Of a stretch of 64,000 nt of DNA, positions 52,660 to 61,825 are shown one piece after another. Numbering within the stretch: position 1 is the first letter of the stretch; every line of letters begins with the position of its first letter. The position numbers and the translations under genes were made by a program. This DNA is from Nemertoderma westbladi (lineage: Eukaryota > Xenacoelomorpha > Nemertodermatida > Nemertodermatidae), in the NCBI GenBank assembly GCA_032718475.1, contig JAUCBJ010008501.1:62001-126000 (forward strand). Direction: 5' to 3'. The notes under the pieces were generated by a model. It saw nothing but the letters and a program-made list of their open reading frames with translations. It made no database searches and was not told the origin of the DNA.

Positions 52660-55600
52660 GGTAAAGTATTGACACTTCAGCATATTCATGACATGATAGC
52701 CACAGACGCAGTAGCAGAGATGAAATCAAACTTCTCAGAAGAGAATATGAGGGAGTCTAAACCTGTTACCGGTAAGTCTATGGTAAGTTTTGACGATGAC
52801 AGGACCACTGTGACTTATAACTCAGTAGACAGATATAATTCGAGTACCCCAGCCTTTAGATCAGACTCGCGAGTATGGTCAGGTGAGCGGTTAGATAGAC
52901 CTAGGTTAAAGCAACAGGAGTTGCCAGATGGATTTGTAGGTTGCCAATACTGTTTACTAAAGGAGGTAAGATCTGACGACCATAAGTTAGATAGTTGCAG
53001 ACGGTTCAAAGAATTAAATTCGGAACAGAGAAGAGTTCAAGTGCGGACGTTGGACACCTGTTGGGCATGTCTTGCGCCAGGTCATGTACGGCGGCAGTGC
53101 CCGAACAGCAAGGACGGATGCATGGAGTGCGGCAGACTACATCACAAGTTGCTACATGCGGATTTCCACACCCCAACGGACCGTTACTTACAGCGAAATC
53201 CTCACAGGAAGGGGAGCAAAGAACCCGTATCGATAAGGAGGAATACGTACACCGGCATTCAGGACGATGGTTACCAACCAGGTTCGTCGGACGAGGATGG
53301 CGAGTCGAGCGCGAGAGAAGTGACCTGCCAAGGTTTCACTGCGGATAGTTCATCGACCAGCGCGCGGACGTATTTATCATCGGCCACGTCGGAAATATTT
53401 AGCGTAATTCCGGTGAAACTCACTGGCGATAAGGGATCGAAACGAATATATGTGATGTTGGACACTGCGTCCACATTATCCTATATCGACGAGGAAGTGG
53501 CGAGAGCCGTTTCTAGCTTCCAGGACGCCGAGGAGATCCAAATAGAGTTGAAGTCTATGCACGGGGTAGGAGACCTCAAGGGACACAGGATATCTTTAGA
53601 ACTAGATTCCCTACTTCCGAGAGACCAACACACTCGACAAGAACGGAAAGCTTTGCCATTGGACGGATTTAAGTGTCTAGCTATGAAGGGATTCGGCAGG
53701 CAGTTAGGTAAGGTGCCGCCGATGAGTCCCATAGCACAGGAGTATTTTGACAAGCTCAGGATACCCAGACACCAGGTAGGTTATAGGAATGTTTCTATGT
53801 TGATTGGTGCAGAACAGCTGATCGCACACCAAATATGGGAAACGAGACCAGCTGAGCCGCATGTCAATGGACCACATGCCCATAGGACCATACTAGGTTG
53901 GTATACACGAGTACCCATGTCTTATGAGTTTACAGGCGGCGACAAGCCAATAAACAGATACGACGAATTACAGCCTATAACTCAACCACCGTTAGTAGAA
54001 CCACCAGACATAGACGAGTTTAGGAGAACCTGTATTGACCACTATAGTGACTTTAGCGAGTCAGACGAGGAGTTGATTCCTGATAATGTTAGGTTGTCGG
54101 AACCACTTCATGATGACCGGACAGATAGTGAACCCGAGGACTACTGTTATCAGACCCGTGGGTCTGGTTCAGCGGCCCACGATACTTATCTGAGTAACGT
54201 TTTGACTTATACAGATATAGTGGAGGGCCAAGTGGCTAAATATCGAGACCTAGACATTTTCCAGTACAGTGAGGAGGAATTACAGAAGGAATTGATACGC
54301 CAGGACCTCGAGACAGGAGCCAGAACCGTCGAATGGCTGGATAGGGACGCAATGGAACCCGGTGGATATGACCTAGCCATGTCTACTGATGAGAAGCGGT
54401 CGCTGGAGATGATGGAAGATACCATACGTCTACTACCGACTGGACATTTTGAAGTTGGAATGTTGTGGCGTCGACAACCACCTAAGTTGGAGAACAACTA
54501 CAATTTAGCCTTGAAAAGATTAAACGGAGTAAGGGCTCGGTTGTTGAAGAATCCAGGCATTAGGGATAAGTATTGCGCCCAGATCAACAACTATTTCGCC
54601 AAGGGATTTGCTGGGAAGGTAGAGGACCCTGACTTAGTGACAGACCAGACTTATTACCTTCCACACCACTATGTGACTCACCCTGACAAGCCTGACAAAG
54701 TCCGAGTAGTCAACGACTGCGCAGCAGTCTATAGAGGTATGTCCCTGAATTCAGAGTTGATGGACGGACCCAACCTGAACAATTATTTGATTGGAATACT
54801 GTTGCGTTTTAGACAGCGGCGATTCGCATTTACTTGTGACATCGAGGCGATGTTCCACCAGGTAAGAGCCTGTAAGGCAGACCAGGATAGCCTTCGCTTT
54901 CTCTGGTACGAGAATGAAGACTTATCCGGCCCAGTGGTTACATATCAAATGTACGTTAGGATATTTGGCGCCCGCGATAGTCCGAATGGCACGCTGTTCG
55001 TTTTAAAGAAAACGGCAACAGCCCAGATTGGTAAGTACCCAGTAGAAGTAATCGAGTCCATCTTGAGAAACTTCTACATGGACGACGGATTGGTGTCCAA
55101 GGACACGGCGGAACAAGCCATAGAAGTGGCTCACGGCCTGCAAGAGTGCTTGGCTACAGGGGGATTTCCTCTGACCAAGTTCACTACCAATTCGGAGGCC
55201 CTATTAGAGTCGTTCCCGGTGAAAGATCGCGGGAGCGGAGACATAGAATTGGGGGTAGAACCAATCCCCATGGCGCGAGTACTGGGACTCGCTTGGAACC
55301 CGAACTCAGACAAGTTCCAGGTAAGAGTTAGATTTGAGCCCAGTAGCCCAGACAAAGTTTTGACAAAGAGGATTTGCTTATTGACATTAAGTAGACTATT
55401 TGACCCGATGAACTTTATCAGTCCGGTAATATTACAGGCACGAGCGTGCATGAGGAAAATTTGGTTGTCCGACGTAGAGTGGGACGAACCAATATCTCCT
55501 ATACATGCAAAGCAGTGGAGGGAGTGGGAAGCCGAGTTACATCTATTGAAAAACATAGACGTACCCCGTTCCTACTTTCCGAATCAGTTGGTATTCCCAG

Positions 55601-58053
55601 CTGATCTCGAACTGCACTTATTCAGTGACGCAAGTGACACCGGCTTTGGTATGGTAGCCTACCTTCGCCGAGAGGTAAGTCAGGACAAATTTGAGACGGC
55701 CTTTGTGACTTCTAGATCAAAGACAATGCCGGTCAAATACATGACTGTCCCTCGTGCAGAGTTACAGGCGGCTGTAGTTTCGGTCGAGGTAAGTAAGCAA
55801 ATAACTGAGGAGTTAGACACGACATTGACCTTATTCTATTGGACGGACGCATCCTTGGTGTTAGTATACATTGCGGCCGACAATATTGCACTAAAGACAT
55901 TTGTGGCCAACAGACGCGCTCAGATCGTTGACTTTTTGACGAAGGAACAATGGAGACATTGTCCGGGAGTGTTGAACCCGGCCGACATAACTTCGAGAGG
56001 TGCAATGCCGGCGGAATTCTGTCAGGAAGAGTCGCAAGAGTTTTGGTTGCATGGACCTGATTTTCTAACAAGGACACAGGAACATTGGCCAGAGCGACTA
56101 AAGATAGTGACCAATCCGATGCCTGAAGATGCAGAAGTCAAGGTGGAGAAAGTCTCTAAGTCGAAGTCTAAAGCCAAACTTATGTCATTGGAGCGGCCTG
56201 AAGAGTCATTGGAGCGGCCTGAAGAGTCATTGGAGCGGCCCGGAGACCTGTCAGACCAACAGACTTACGTGACTACTAGGTCCGGAAGGGTAAGTTATGA
56301 CATCAAACCACCCTTACAGACTGGACGACAGTCACAGTTGGTAAGCGACGGACAGAAAATGACCGACACAATGGAGTCTTTGGTTTCCAAACCTGCGGGT
56401 TTGGATTCGAAACTTCCATTAACTAGCGGACAACCGTCGCTGGCATTAGAGTCATGCAGTATTTATGACAAATTACTAAATTCGTCTGCCTCTTGGCTGA
56501 CAATTTGTAAAAGAACTGCGTGGTTAAGCCGATACATTTTGTACCTTTGTTTAAAACATTTGAAATATTTGAGAGAACCATTGAGCACCAATAGTGAGCG
56601 AATTCGGAAATTGAAACAACCTCTGACAGAGGATGAGGTTGATCAAGCGGAATTAAAGCATTTGAAGCATTATCAAATGTGTGCCTTCCCTAAAGAATTC
56701 CATCTATTATCGGCTCAACGACCAGTTCTCTATAAACCCCTTAGAAAATGGAGTCCATTAATCCATAAGGGTTTGATTTGTCATAGATCGAGAATCCAGA
56801 CTGTCGACATAAACTCACAGTTTCGGTTCCCAGTGATAATCCCTAGTCACCCGATAGAATTGCAAAGAGCGATTCTATGGGATATACACAAGAGGTTGCA
56901 TCACGCGGGAAAGTTACACTGTTTGTCGGCAGCGAGACAGCGATTCATTCTATTGCAGCCAAGCAGGGCAGTCGGCACTATGTATGACGCCTGTCTGGTT
57001 TGCAAGAGGGTGAACGCCAGAGTATTGGAACAGGAGATGGCTGAACTCCCGGAAGCGAGAGTGCAGGCATATGACCCACCCTTTACGAACACAGGGGTGG
57101 ATTGTTTTGGTCCGATTGAGGCAAAGAGTGGACGGCTGACCCACAAGCGATGGGGTCTGCTACTGACATGCATGGCTAGTAGAGCCATACACATCGAGCG
57201 TGTGGCAGACATGTCGACCAAATCTCTGCTCCTGGCCTTGAAGAGGAGATTTATGGCCAGGAGAGGACTAGTAAAGGCGTTCTACTCCGATAAGGGTACA
57301 AACTTTGTCGGAGGGAATAGCGAGTTGAACGCGGCTCATAAAGCGGCACAGAATAAGGAAATTTCTGCAGCACTTTTGCCGCAACGAGTAGAATGGAGAT
57401 TCAATACTCCAGAGAGTCCTTGGAGAGGAGGAAGTTGGGAGCGTTTAGTTCGCTCTGTAAAGCAGGCCATTGCTAAGACGTTGCCTGTGAACAAACAACT
57501 TACCGATGACGAACTGGTCACAGCTTTCATTGAAATCGAGCATACCCTAAACTCGAGGCCGATAGCTATGTTACCAGACGGTGTTGCATTAACGCCGAAT
57601 CATTTGCTAATGCAGAGTCCTGCATTTCTTGTGCCGGCATCAGAACCCATTAGTGCCGACCTATATAGTCGTAAAAGCTGGAAAGTAACACAGTTAGTGG
57701 CGTACACATTCTGGGAATATTGGCGGGAATACTATCTTCCCACCATATCTACCAGAACAAAGTGGTACAAAACGGTTCGGAGTCTCCAAAGGGGAGATTA
57801 CGTATTGATAATCGAACCGATTGTCAAGAGAAAGTATTGGGAGACAGGAGTGATCTTGCACACACACCCAGACGTGCAAAACATAGTGCGCACAGTCACT
57901 GTGAAAATTAGGTGCAAGTGTCCACACCCAAAAAAGTGTAAAACTAATGGTTTACACACCTTGGACCGACCGGTCCAAGATATTGTGTTATTAGAGGAGA
58001 CACGTATCGAGACGGGAGATTATAATTTGTCTCCTGCCTCAAAACAGAGTTAG
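52660..58053 (+). CDS. BEL/Pao Pol: zinc knuckles, protease, RT, RNase H, integrase
   Basis: Open in the gag frame directly after the UAA; first ATG at 52693. Zinc-binding clusters (CQYC, CWACLAPGHVRRQC, CMECGRLHHKLLH) lie near 52935-53160. The aspartic protease motif VMLDTASTLSYID is near 53455. RT has VRVVNDCAAVYRG (near 54700), FTCDIEAMFHQV and catalytic FYMDDGLV (near 55075). RNase H has LFSDASDTGFGMVAY (near 55620). Integrase has its HHCC near 56890-57010, catalytic Asp in GVDCFGP (near 57105), Asp in YSDKGTNFVGG (near 57290) and Glu in GGSWERL (near 57435), the last two 50 residues apart as in BEL/Pao. The C-terminal domain YVLIIEPIVKRKYWETGVI is DUF5641-like. An intact, probably functional pol. 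A 21-bp (SLERPEE) triplication lies at about 56187-56250. Confidence 0.92.
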   Translation, partial: GKVLTLQHIHDMIATDAVAEMKSNFSEENMRESKPVTGKSMVSFDDDRTTVTYNSVDRYNSSTPAFRSDSRVWSGERLDRPRLKQQELPDGFVGCQYCLLKEVRSDDHKLDSCRRFKELNSEQRRVQVRTLDTCWACLAPGHVRRQCPNSKDGCMECGRLHHKLLHADFHTPTDRYLQRNPHRKGSKEPVSIRRNTYTGIQDDGYQPGSSDEDGESSAREVTCQGFTADSSSTSARTYLSSATSEIFSVIPVKLTGDKGSKRIYVMLDTASTLSYIDEEVARAVSSFQDAEEIQIELKSMHGVGDLKGHRISLELDSLLPRDQHTRQERKALPLDGFKCLAMKGFGRQLGKVPPMSPIAQEYFDKLRIPRHQVGYRNVSMLIGAEQLIAHQIWETRPAEPHVNGPHAHRTILGWYTRVPMSYEFTGGDKPINRYDELQPITQPPLVEPPDIDEFRRTCIDHYSDFSESDEELIPDNVRLSEPLHDDRTDSEPEDYCYQTRGSGSAAHDTYLSNVLTYTDIVEGQVAKYRDLDIFQYSEEELQKELIRQDLETGARTVEWLDRDAMEPGGYDLAMSTDEKRSLEMMEDTIRLLPTGHFEVGMLWRRQPPKLENNYNLALKRLNGVRARLLKNPGIRDKYCAQINNYFAKGFAGKVEDPDLVTDQTYYLPHHYVTHPDKPDKVRVVNDCAAVYRGMSLNSELMDGPNLNNYLIGILLRFRQRRFAFTCDIEAMFHQVRACKADQDSLRFLWYENEDLSGPVVTYQMYVRIFGARDSPNGTLFVLKKTATAQIGKYPVEVIESILRNFYMDDGLVSKDTAEQAIEVAHGLQECLATGGFPLTKFTTNSEALLESFPVKDRGSGDIELGVEPIPMARVLGLAWNPNSDKFQVRVRFEPSSPDKVLTKRICLLTLSRLFDPMNFISPVILQARACMRKIWLSDVEWDEPISPIHAKQWREWEAELHLLKNIDVPRSYFPNQLVFPADLELHLFSDASDTGFGMVAYLRREVSQDKFETAFVTSRSKTMPVKYMTVPRAELQAAVVSVEVSKQITEELDTTLTLFYWTDASLVLVYIAADNIALKTFVANRRAQIVDFLTKEQWRHCPGVLNPADITSRGAMPAEFCQEESQEFWLHGPDFLTRTQEHWPERLKIVTNPMPEDAEVKVEKVSKSKSKAKLMSLERPEESLERPEESLERPGDLSDQQTYVTTRSGRVSYDIKPPLQTGRQSQLVSDGQKMTDTMESLVSKPAGLDSKLPLTSGQPSLALESCSIYDKLLNSSASWLTICKRTAWLSRYILYLCLKHLKYLREPLSTNSERIRKLKQPLTEDEVDQAELKHLKHYQMCAFPKEFHLLSAQRPVLYKPLRKWSPLIHKGLICHRSRIQTVDINSQFRFPVIIPSHPIELQRAILWDIHKRLHHAGKLHCLSAARQRFILLQPSRAVGTMYDACLVCKRVNARVLEQEMAELPEARVQAYDPPFTNTGVDCFGPIEAKSGRLTHKRWGLLLTCMASRAIHIERVADMSTKSLLLALKRRFMARRGLVKAFYSDKGTNFVGGNSELNAAHKAAQNKEISAALLPQRVEWRFNTPESPWRGGSWERLVRSVKQAIAKTLPVNKQLTDDELVTAFIEIEHTLNSRPIAMLPDGVALTPNHLLMQSPAFLVPASEPISADLYSRKSWKVTQLVAYTFWEYWREYYLPTISTRTKWYKTVRSLQRGDYVLIIEPIVKRKYWETGVILHTHPDVQNIVRTVTVKIRCKCPHPKKCKTNGLHTLDRPVQDIVLLEETRIETGDYNLSPASKQS
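54151..54166 (+). repeat. dispersed palindrome, copy 3 (in pol)
   Basis: CAGACCCGTGGGTCTG. Compared with the common core, both the A-to-G in the left arm and the T-to-C in the right arm are present, so 7-bp pairing is kept (compensatory pair). Read as Q-T-R-G-S-G. Confidence 0.75.
56370..56420 (+). repeat. dispersed palindrome, copy 4 (in pol)
   Basis: Core CCAAACCTGCGGGTTTGG at 56387-56404, with a cTGCGg apex that as RNA is a cUNCGg-type tetraloop. Outer arms AATGGA (56370-56375) and TCCATT (56415-56420) are perfect. Read as S-K-P-A-G-L. Confidence 0.8.
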
Positions 58054-58471
58054 TGTTGGACGCAACTCACTTCGTATGCATTCCTCGTATGCAAATACAA
58101 GGAGATGCATAGGAGCGGGGTTGTGGTGATTTGCGTTGAGTTTTGTCTAGTGGGTATCAAAACAAAATTTTATTTTCAAAATTTTGGAAAATTTAAAATT
58201 TTTAGAAAATTAGAAGTGAACCCAAGACAATTCCAGACGCTGTGTATAGACGCGTTTTAGAATTCGTCTATAGATAAACAGTAATTTGAAAAGTCGTGAA
58301 GCCTGGAAAATAGCATTTAGAAACCATGGTGACGGCTATATTACGTAGGAGTGTAAATTGAGTTTAGCAACTTCCACAGATTGGTGCCAACAGTGCAACT
58401 AAGGTGCTAAAGGTTAGTAGCACCAGAGGCGTACATGGACCCCACTCAGTAGTTTGCAGGATGTGTGATGT

Positions 58472-58505
58472 TCGATTATCAAACCTGTGGGTTTGGTATA
58501 GTCGA
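58472..58505 (+). repeat. dispersed palindrome, copy 5 (non-coding)
   Basis: Core CAAACCTGTGGGTTTG at 58480-58495. Outer arms TCGATTAT (58472-58479) and ATAGTCGA (58498-58505) pair over 8 bp if one G-U is allowed. Confidence 0.8.
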
Positions 58506-58732
58506 GTATTGTGGCTATGGTCCTTTCTAACTACTGTAGTTTAGTACGAGTAATGGGAGTAGTTTGGGCATCAAAAAGTGAGTTGATCACGGCCAGTTTA
58601 TCTCCAAAGTTTTTGCGCTATGCATGGGAATAGGTTAGAGGATAGTTAGTTAGGAAGAGACGGGATCTAGAGAGTCGAACCTGAACTGCTGGAAGGCGGG
58701 GGGGGTTCGGGAGGTCTGTCCTTCGGCGACAT

Positions 58733-58751
58733 CTAACTGATTTACCCACAG
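58733..58751 (+). promoter_or_regulatory. candidate 3' splice site before the extra ORFs
   Basis: CTAAC at 58733-58737 matches a branch point and is followed by TGATTTACCCACAG ending at 58751, 62 nt upstream of the ATG at 58813. This is where a spliced retroviral-type env message would have its acceptor. Inference from consensus only. Confidence 0.4.
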
Positions 58752-58812
58752 TGTAATTGGTTACGTAACGGCACTTATTGGGATATATATATATGTATAT
58801 ACGCGAGGCATA

Positions 58813-59826
58813 ATGGAGAGGGATATTAGAGCGCAACCGTGCAGAGGATTTACTGCCAGAGAGGAGGCGGAGCTACCATTCGCGCAACCAGGATGTAAAG
58901 ACTCTAACGTTTACTACCATGGGCGGTCCGTGATGGAGCTGAACGGGAAATACAAGCCATGTTATGATAAGGAATTACGGAGGGAAAGAATGAGAGCGTT
59001 GGGGGACCGGATGGAAGTTTTGCGGAGAGAGTATCGCACGCGGTATCCCTACGACTTCGCTTTGGACGTGTGCGACATTAGCGCAGATCCGGACGAGGAA
59101 ATCGCACGACTATACCATATGAATATGTATTTACGACATGAGGAGCCTCTACCTGCACTCCGAGACCAGTTCGACGGAATGCATCTGTACCGGAGGACTC
59201 GAGGTGAGGATCAGGAGACGCCGAAAGTCTTCAGCGTGTACAAGCTGTTCTACAAGTGTGGTGAATGCATGAATAAGCAGGACGTGGCGATTCCCGACCG
59301 ATTAGACGAGCAACATCCAGAACCGATATTAACGCGATGTCCAGCTCACCAATTCCTTAGATATAACGAGGGAGGTTACCCGATGAGCAACCCGATGATC
59401 AGTATCGACTTCAGCGGAAAGCGACCTCCGAGACCCATTACGCCGACCGTTACGACATTAGATCCGTATACGGAGATTAAACCCTGTTCGACACCCAGTT
59501 TGATAGAGACGGCAGCGGCCATTTCGCTGTACCGAGCCTACAAGGATCTAGAGGCGCGGCGCGAAGCGGCGCGGGACTCGGGTACCAAACCCGCGGGTTT
59601 GGAGCTCTCGAGTCCCTGGACTGCGTTTACTTCACCTCACCGAGTGAGAAGCCTCACACCTGAGCATCAGGACGACATAGACGCGTTGCGGCAGGAGAAG
59701 CTAGCGGCGAAGGCGAAAGAGTTATTTGAGAACAGGATAGCGGAGTATAATAAGACCGCGGATAGACATCAAGAGGAAAACGGAGGAATCACTGCAGGAT
59801 TGGAGGGTGATGTTCTACGACAATGA
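58813..59826 (+). CDS. extra ORF A of the BEL/Pao-like element, unknown function
   Basis: 337 residues from ATG 58813 to TGA 59824-59826. I do not recognise a family. It is highly charged, with no signal peptide or membrane segment, so it is not an envelope glycoprotein. A possible zinc-binding cluster is CGEC near residue 154 with CPAH about 25 residues later. The C-terminal third is Pro/Arg/Glu-rich with a helical, charged end (RQEKLAAKAKELFENRIAEY). Codons 258-263 lie on a perfect copy of the palindrome family (59585-59602). The last 17 nt overlap ORF B in another frame, so ribosomal frameshifting or reinitiation could link the two. Position after pol corresponds to env in retroviruses. 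Confidence 0.65.
   Translation: MERDIRAQPCRGFTAREEAELPFAQPGCKDSNVYYHGRSVMELNGKYKPCYDKELRRERMRALGDRMEVLRREYRTRYPYDFALDVCDISADPDEEIARLYHMNMYLRHEEPLPALRDQFDGMHLYRRTRGEDQETPKVFSVYKLFYKCGECMNKQDVAIPDRLDEQHPEPILTRCPAHQFLRYNEGGYPMSNPMISIDFSGKRPPRPITPTVTTLDPYTEIKPCSTPSLIETAAAISLYRAYKDLEARREAARDSGTKPAGLELSSPWTAFTSPHRVRSLTPEHQDDIDALRQEKLAAKAKELFENRIAEYNKTADRHQEENGGITAGLEGDVLRQ
59573..59616 (+). repeat. dispersed palindrome, copy 6 (in ORF A)
   Basis: Core CCAAACCCGCGGGTTTGG at 59585-59602 is a perfect 18-bp palindrome. Outer arms GGGACTCG (59573-59580) and CGAGTCCC (59609-59616) are perfect, separated from the core by an internal loop. Read as T-K-P-A-G-L. Confidence 0.85.
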
Positions 59827-61825
59827 AGGAGGGTCCCATCAGGAATGTTTGACCAGCAAGTGTTTTCAAATTCGTGCGGCCGATGGTGTGACTCATGTGT
59901 TTATGCGTGTGAGGGCGGATCGAGAGAGACCGGAGCCCATCATAACGACACAATATCGGAAGGGGAAGGATCCTAGGGAACAGATTTTGGAGGTATGCAG
60001 GCGAGGAGGTATGCACGGAGCGGAGCGTATCGACGCCAGGATGTTACCCAAGAAAGTTAGAGAGGCTATTCTCAACCAAGATTACGTCAAGGTGGGATCG
60101 GGAATCCAGAGCGATTTGGAGAGCGACTTCAACGCCATGACTGATCTGGAAGATAGATTGCCGAGACCGTTTGTCGACACCAAGCTATTGTTGCTATGGG
60201 CACAGGATATTGGAATTTATAGGGAGTATCCCAACTCTGCCAAGGCTGGTATGGGCTTTATAGCACACTTGTTGTATAATTGGGACTTTAAGTTAAAGAC
60301 GCAGAAGAAGTACGAGGAGGCGTATGGCGAATACAACACGCCACCGGGAGCGGAGTTCAAATCCCACTTCAAGCGGCAAGCGTTAGTGTATTGGAACATT
60401 TGCGCGCCACCCCGTGCGTCGCTACAATATTATTTGGTGCTTGAGTCGAACACGGTGACTTGTTTATTAGCGGATATCGTTGCGCGAGTTTTGAAGCGTC
60501 ATCCATTGGTATTCGGAGGAGATCAATACGTTCGCTCGAAAGGGGGAATCCAATCCGACGTGATGAAGCATTTCTTAACCCCGTTCTTCAACCAATCGTT
60601 AGAGAATACGTCGATGGTTAGGAGAGGATTAGCGATATTCGAAGGAGTATATCGACAGAACATCGGAGATTTGGGAGACCGACCGTCGATGGAATATCCG
60701 ACGCCAGAAGCTTTGGAAAGGTGGTTCGGGAATCAAACCCGCGGGTTTGGTACTCCCTTCCACTCGGAGGCTGATAGACCTGTTAAGGAGGGCTGGCCGG
60801 AGACGTTAGTAGAGGTGTTCGGAGTAGATCTTCCGGTGGAGAAGACATATCCGAAACGAACGCGGGAGGAAATATTGGAGATAGAGGACAAGGGCGAGGA
60901 TGTTTACTTTGTTCCGGATCGACAACCGTTGACTGGAGAGGACGACATCGTATTAGACATTGGGAAGGAAGGAAGTGCGAAACCGATTGGAGACCTCATA
61001 TACGAGAGGGCCTGGTTTCCACAAGCGCGTAGGTGCAAATTGTGTGGCAGCACAAGGCACAATCTAAAGTCGTGCGACGCGGTAGTAGAGGCGGCGCATA
61101 AGGTCTGTCGTTGGTGTAATGAGACCGACCATTCGTTTCACACGTGCACCGTCTTCATTTCTCAATGTGGATATTGTGGGGTAAAGGGACATCGTAGCGC
61201 GAGATGTCAGCTGCGAGATGATTCCTTTCAAAACCATAGCGCTAACCTACTTCGGGAGATGTTAGATAAGTGGGAGAGTGTGGCGGATTACCATATTCAA
61301 GCGCAGATGCGTTGGTTACCATTTAAAGCGGGATATGGGTTTTGGGCGGTAGACCCATCTCATGTTGCGTACGAGCCATATCTACAATCGCTACCACAAT
61401 ATCAGGAGCTCATCCTAACTGCTCAAGACCTTCCACAGAACACTGGAGTTATCGTAGTTCGAGAGTACTTCAGACAATTGAACATGGACAATAAGTACAC
61501 ATGGAACTTCGTTGCTGTTTGCGATCGCATCACGAAGGGTGTATTTACGGAGACTAGAAAAGTGGTACGCGCGCGAGGTGATTGGAGGATGGCGGCTATA
61601 CAATACCGCAACGAATTCTTGTTGACTCATGTACCAGTGGGTTCATTGACCGCTGAGAGGATACAGGAGCAAAGGATCGCAGCGACCACAGCGACGACCG
61701 CTGGAGCTCAAAGCTCGCGGAAAGAACCAGGAGGAGGGGTCCAAGACAAGCGTCAAGTCAAGGACGACCACTACCACTCGATTATAGAAGCACAACGGTT
61801 ACCTAAAGAGGTGAGGTCTCTATAG
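59810..61825 (+). CDS. extra ORF B of the BEL/Pao-like element, triple zinc-knuckle protein
   Basis: 671 residues from ATG 59810 (a GTG precedes it in frame) to TAG 61823-61825. Near residues 409-466 are three CCHC knuckles in a row: CKLCGSTRHNLKSC, CRWCNETDHSFHTC and CGYCGVKGHRSARC, each C-x2-C-x4-H-x4-C. This is the nucleocapsid-type RNA/DNA-binding motif of Gag proteins. The preceding 400 residues are mostly helical-looking (YEEAYGEYNTPPGAEFKSHF; LVYWNICAPPRASLQYYLV) and could be a capsid-like domain, but I cannot match them. About 200 residues follow the knuckles, ending in a Gln/Arg-rich tail. A second Gag-like protein in the env position would be novel; capture of a host knuckle gene is the alternative. 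A palindrome copy sits inside it (60734-60749). Confidence 0.7.
   Translation: MFYDNEGGSHQECLTSKCFQIRAADGVTHVFMRVRADRERPEPIITTQYRKGKDPREQILEVCRRGGMHGAERIDARMLPKKVREAILNQDYVKVGSGIQSDLESDFNAMTDLEDRLPRPFVDTKLLLLWAQDIGIYREYPNSAKAGMGFIAHLLYNWDFKLKTQKKYEEAYGEYNTPPGAEFKSHFKRQALVYWNICAPPRASLQYYLVLESNTVTCLLADIVARVLKRHPLVFGGDQYVRSKGGIQSDVMKHFLTPFFNQSLENTSMVRRGLAIFEGVYRQNIGDLGDRPSMEYPTPEALERWFGNQTRGFGTPFHSEADRPVKEGWPETLVEVFGVDLPVEKTYPKRTREEILEIEDKGEDVYFVPDRQPLTGEDDIVLDIGKEGSAKPIGDLIYERAWFPQARRCKLCGSTRHNLKSCDAVVEAAHKVCRWCNETDHSFHTCTVFISQCGYCGVKGHRSARCQLRDDSFQNHSANLLREMLDKWESVADYHIQAQMRWLPFKAGYGFWAVDPSHVAYEPYLQSLPQYQELILTAQDLPQNTGVIVVREYFRQLNMDNKYTWNFVAVCDRITKGVFTETRKVVRARGDWRMAAIQYRNEFLLTHVPVGSLTAERIQEQRIAATTATTAGAQSSRKEPGGGVQDKRQVKDDHYHSIIEAQRLPKEVRSL
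60728..60757 (+). repeat. dispersed palindrome, copy 7 (in ORF B)
   Basis: Core CAAACCCGCGGGTTTG at 60734-60749, with GGGAAT on the left facing GTACTCCC on the right. Read as Q-T-R-G-F-G, a different phase from copies 1, 4 and 6. Confidence 0.8.

Larger units (their letters stand above)
58054..58812 (+). other. non-coding spacer between pol and the extra ORFs
   Basis: No ORF of note. It contains an AT-rich stretch (58160-58215), a hairpin GGTGCT (58403-58408) with AGCACC (58419-58424), one copy of the palindrome family (58480-58495) and a good candidate 3' splice site ending at 58751. Confidence 0.55.
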
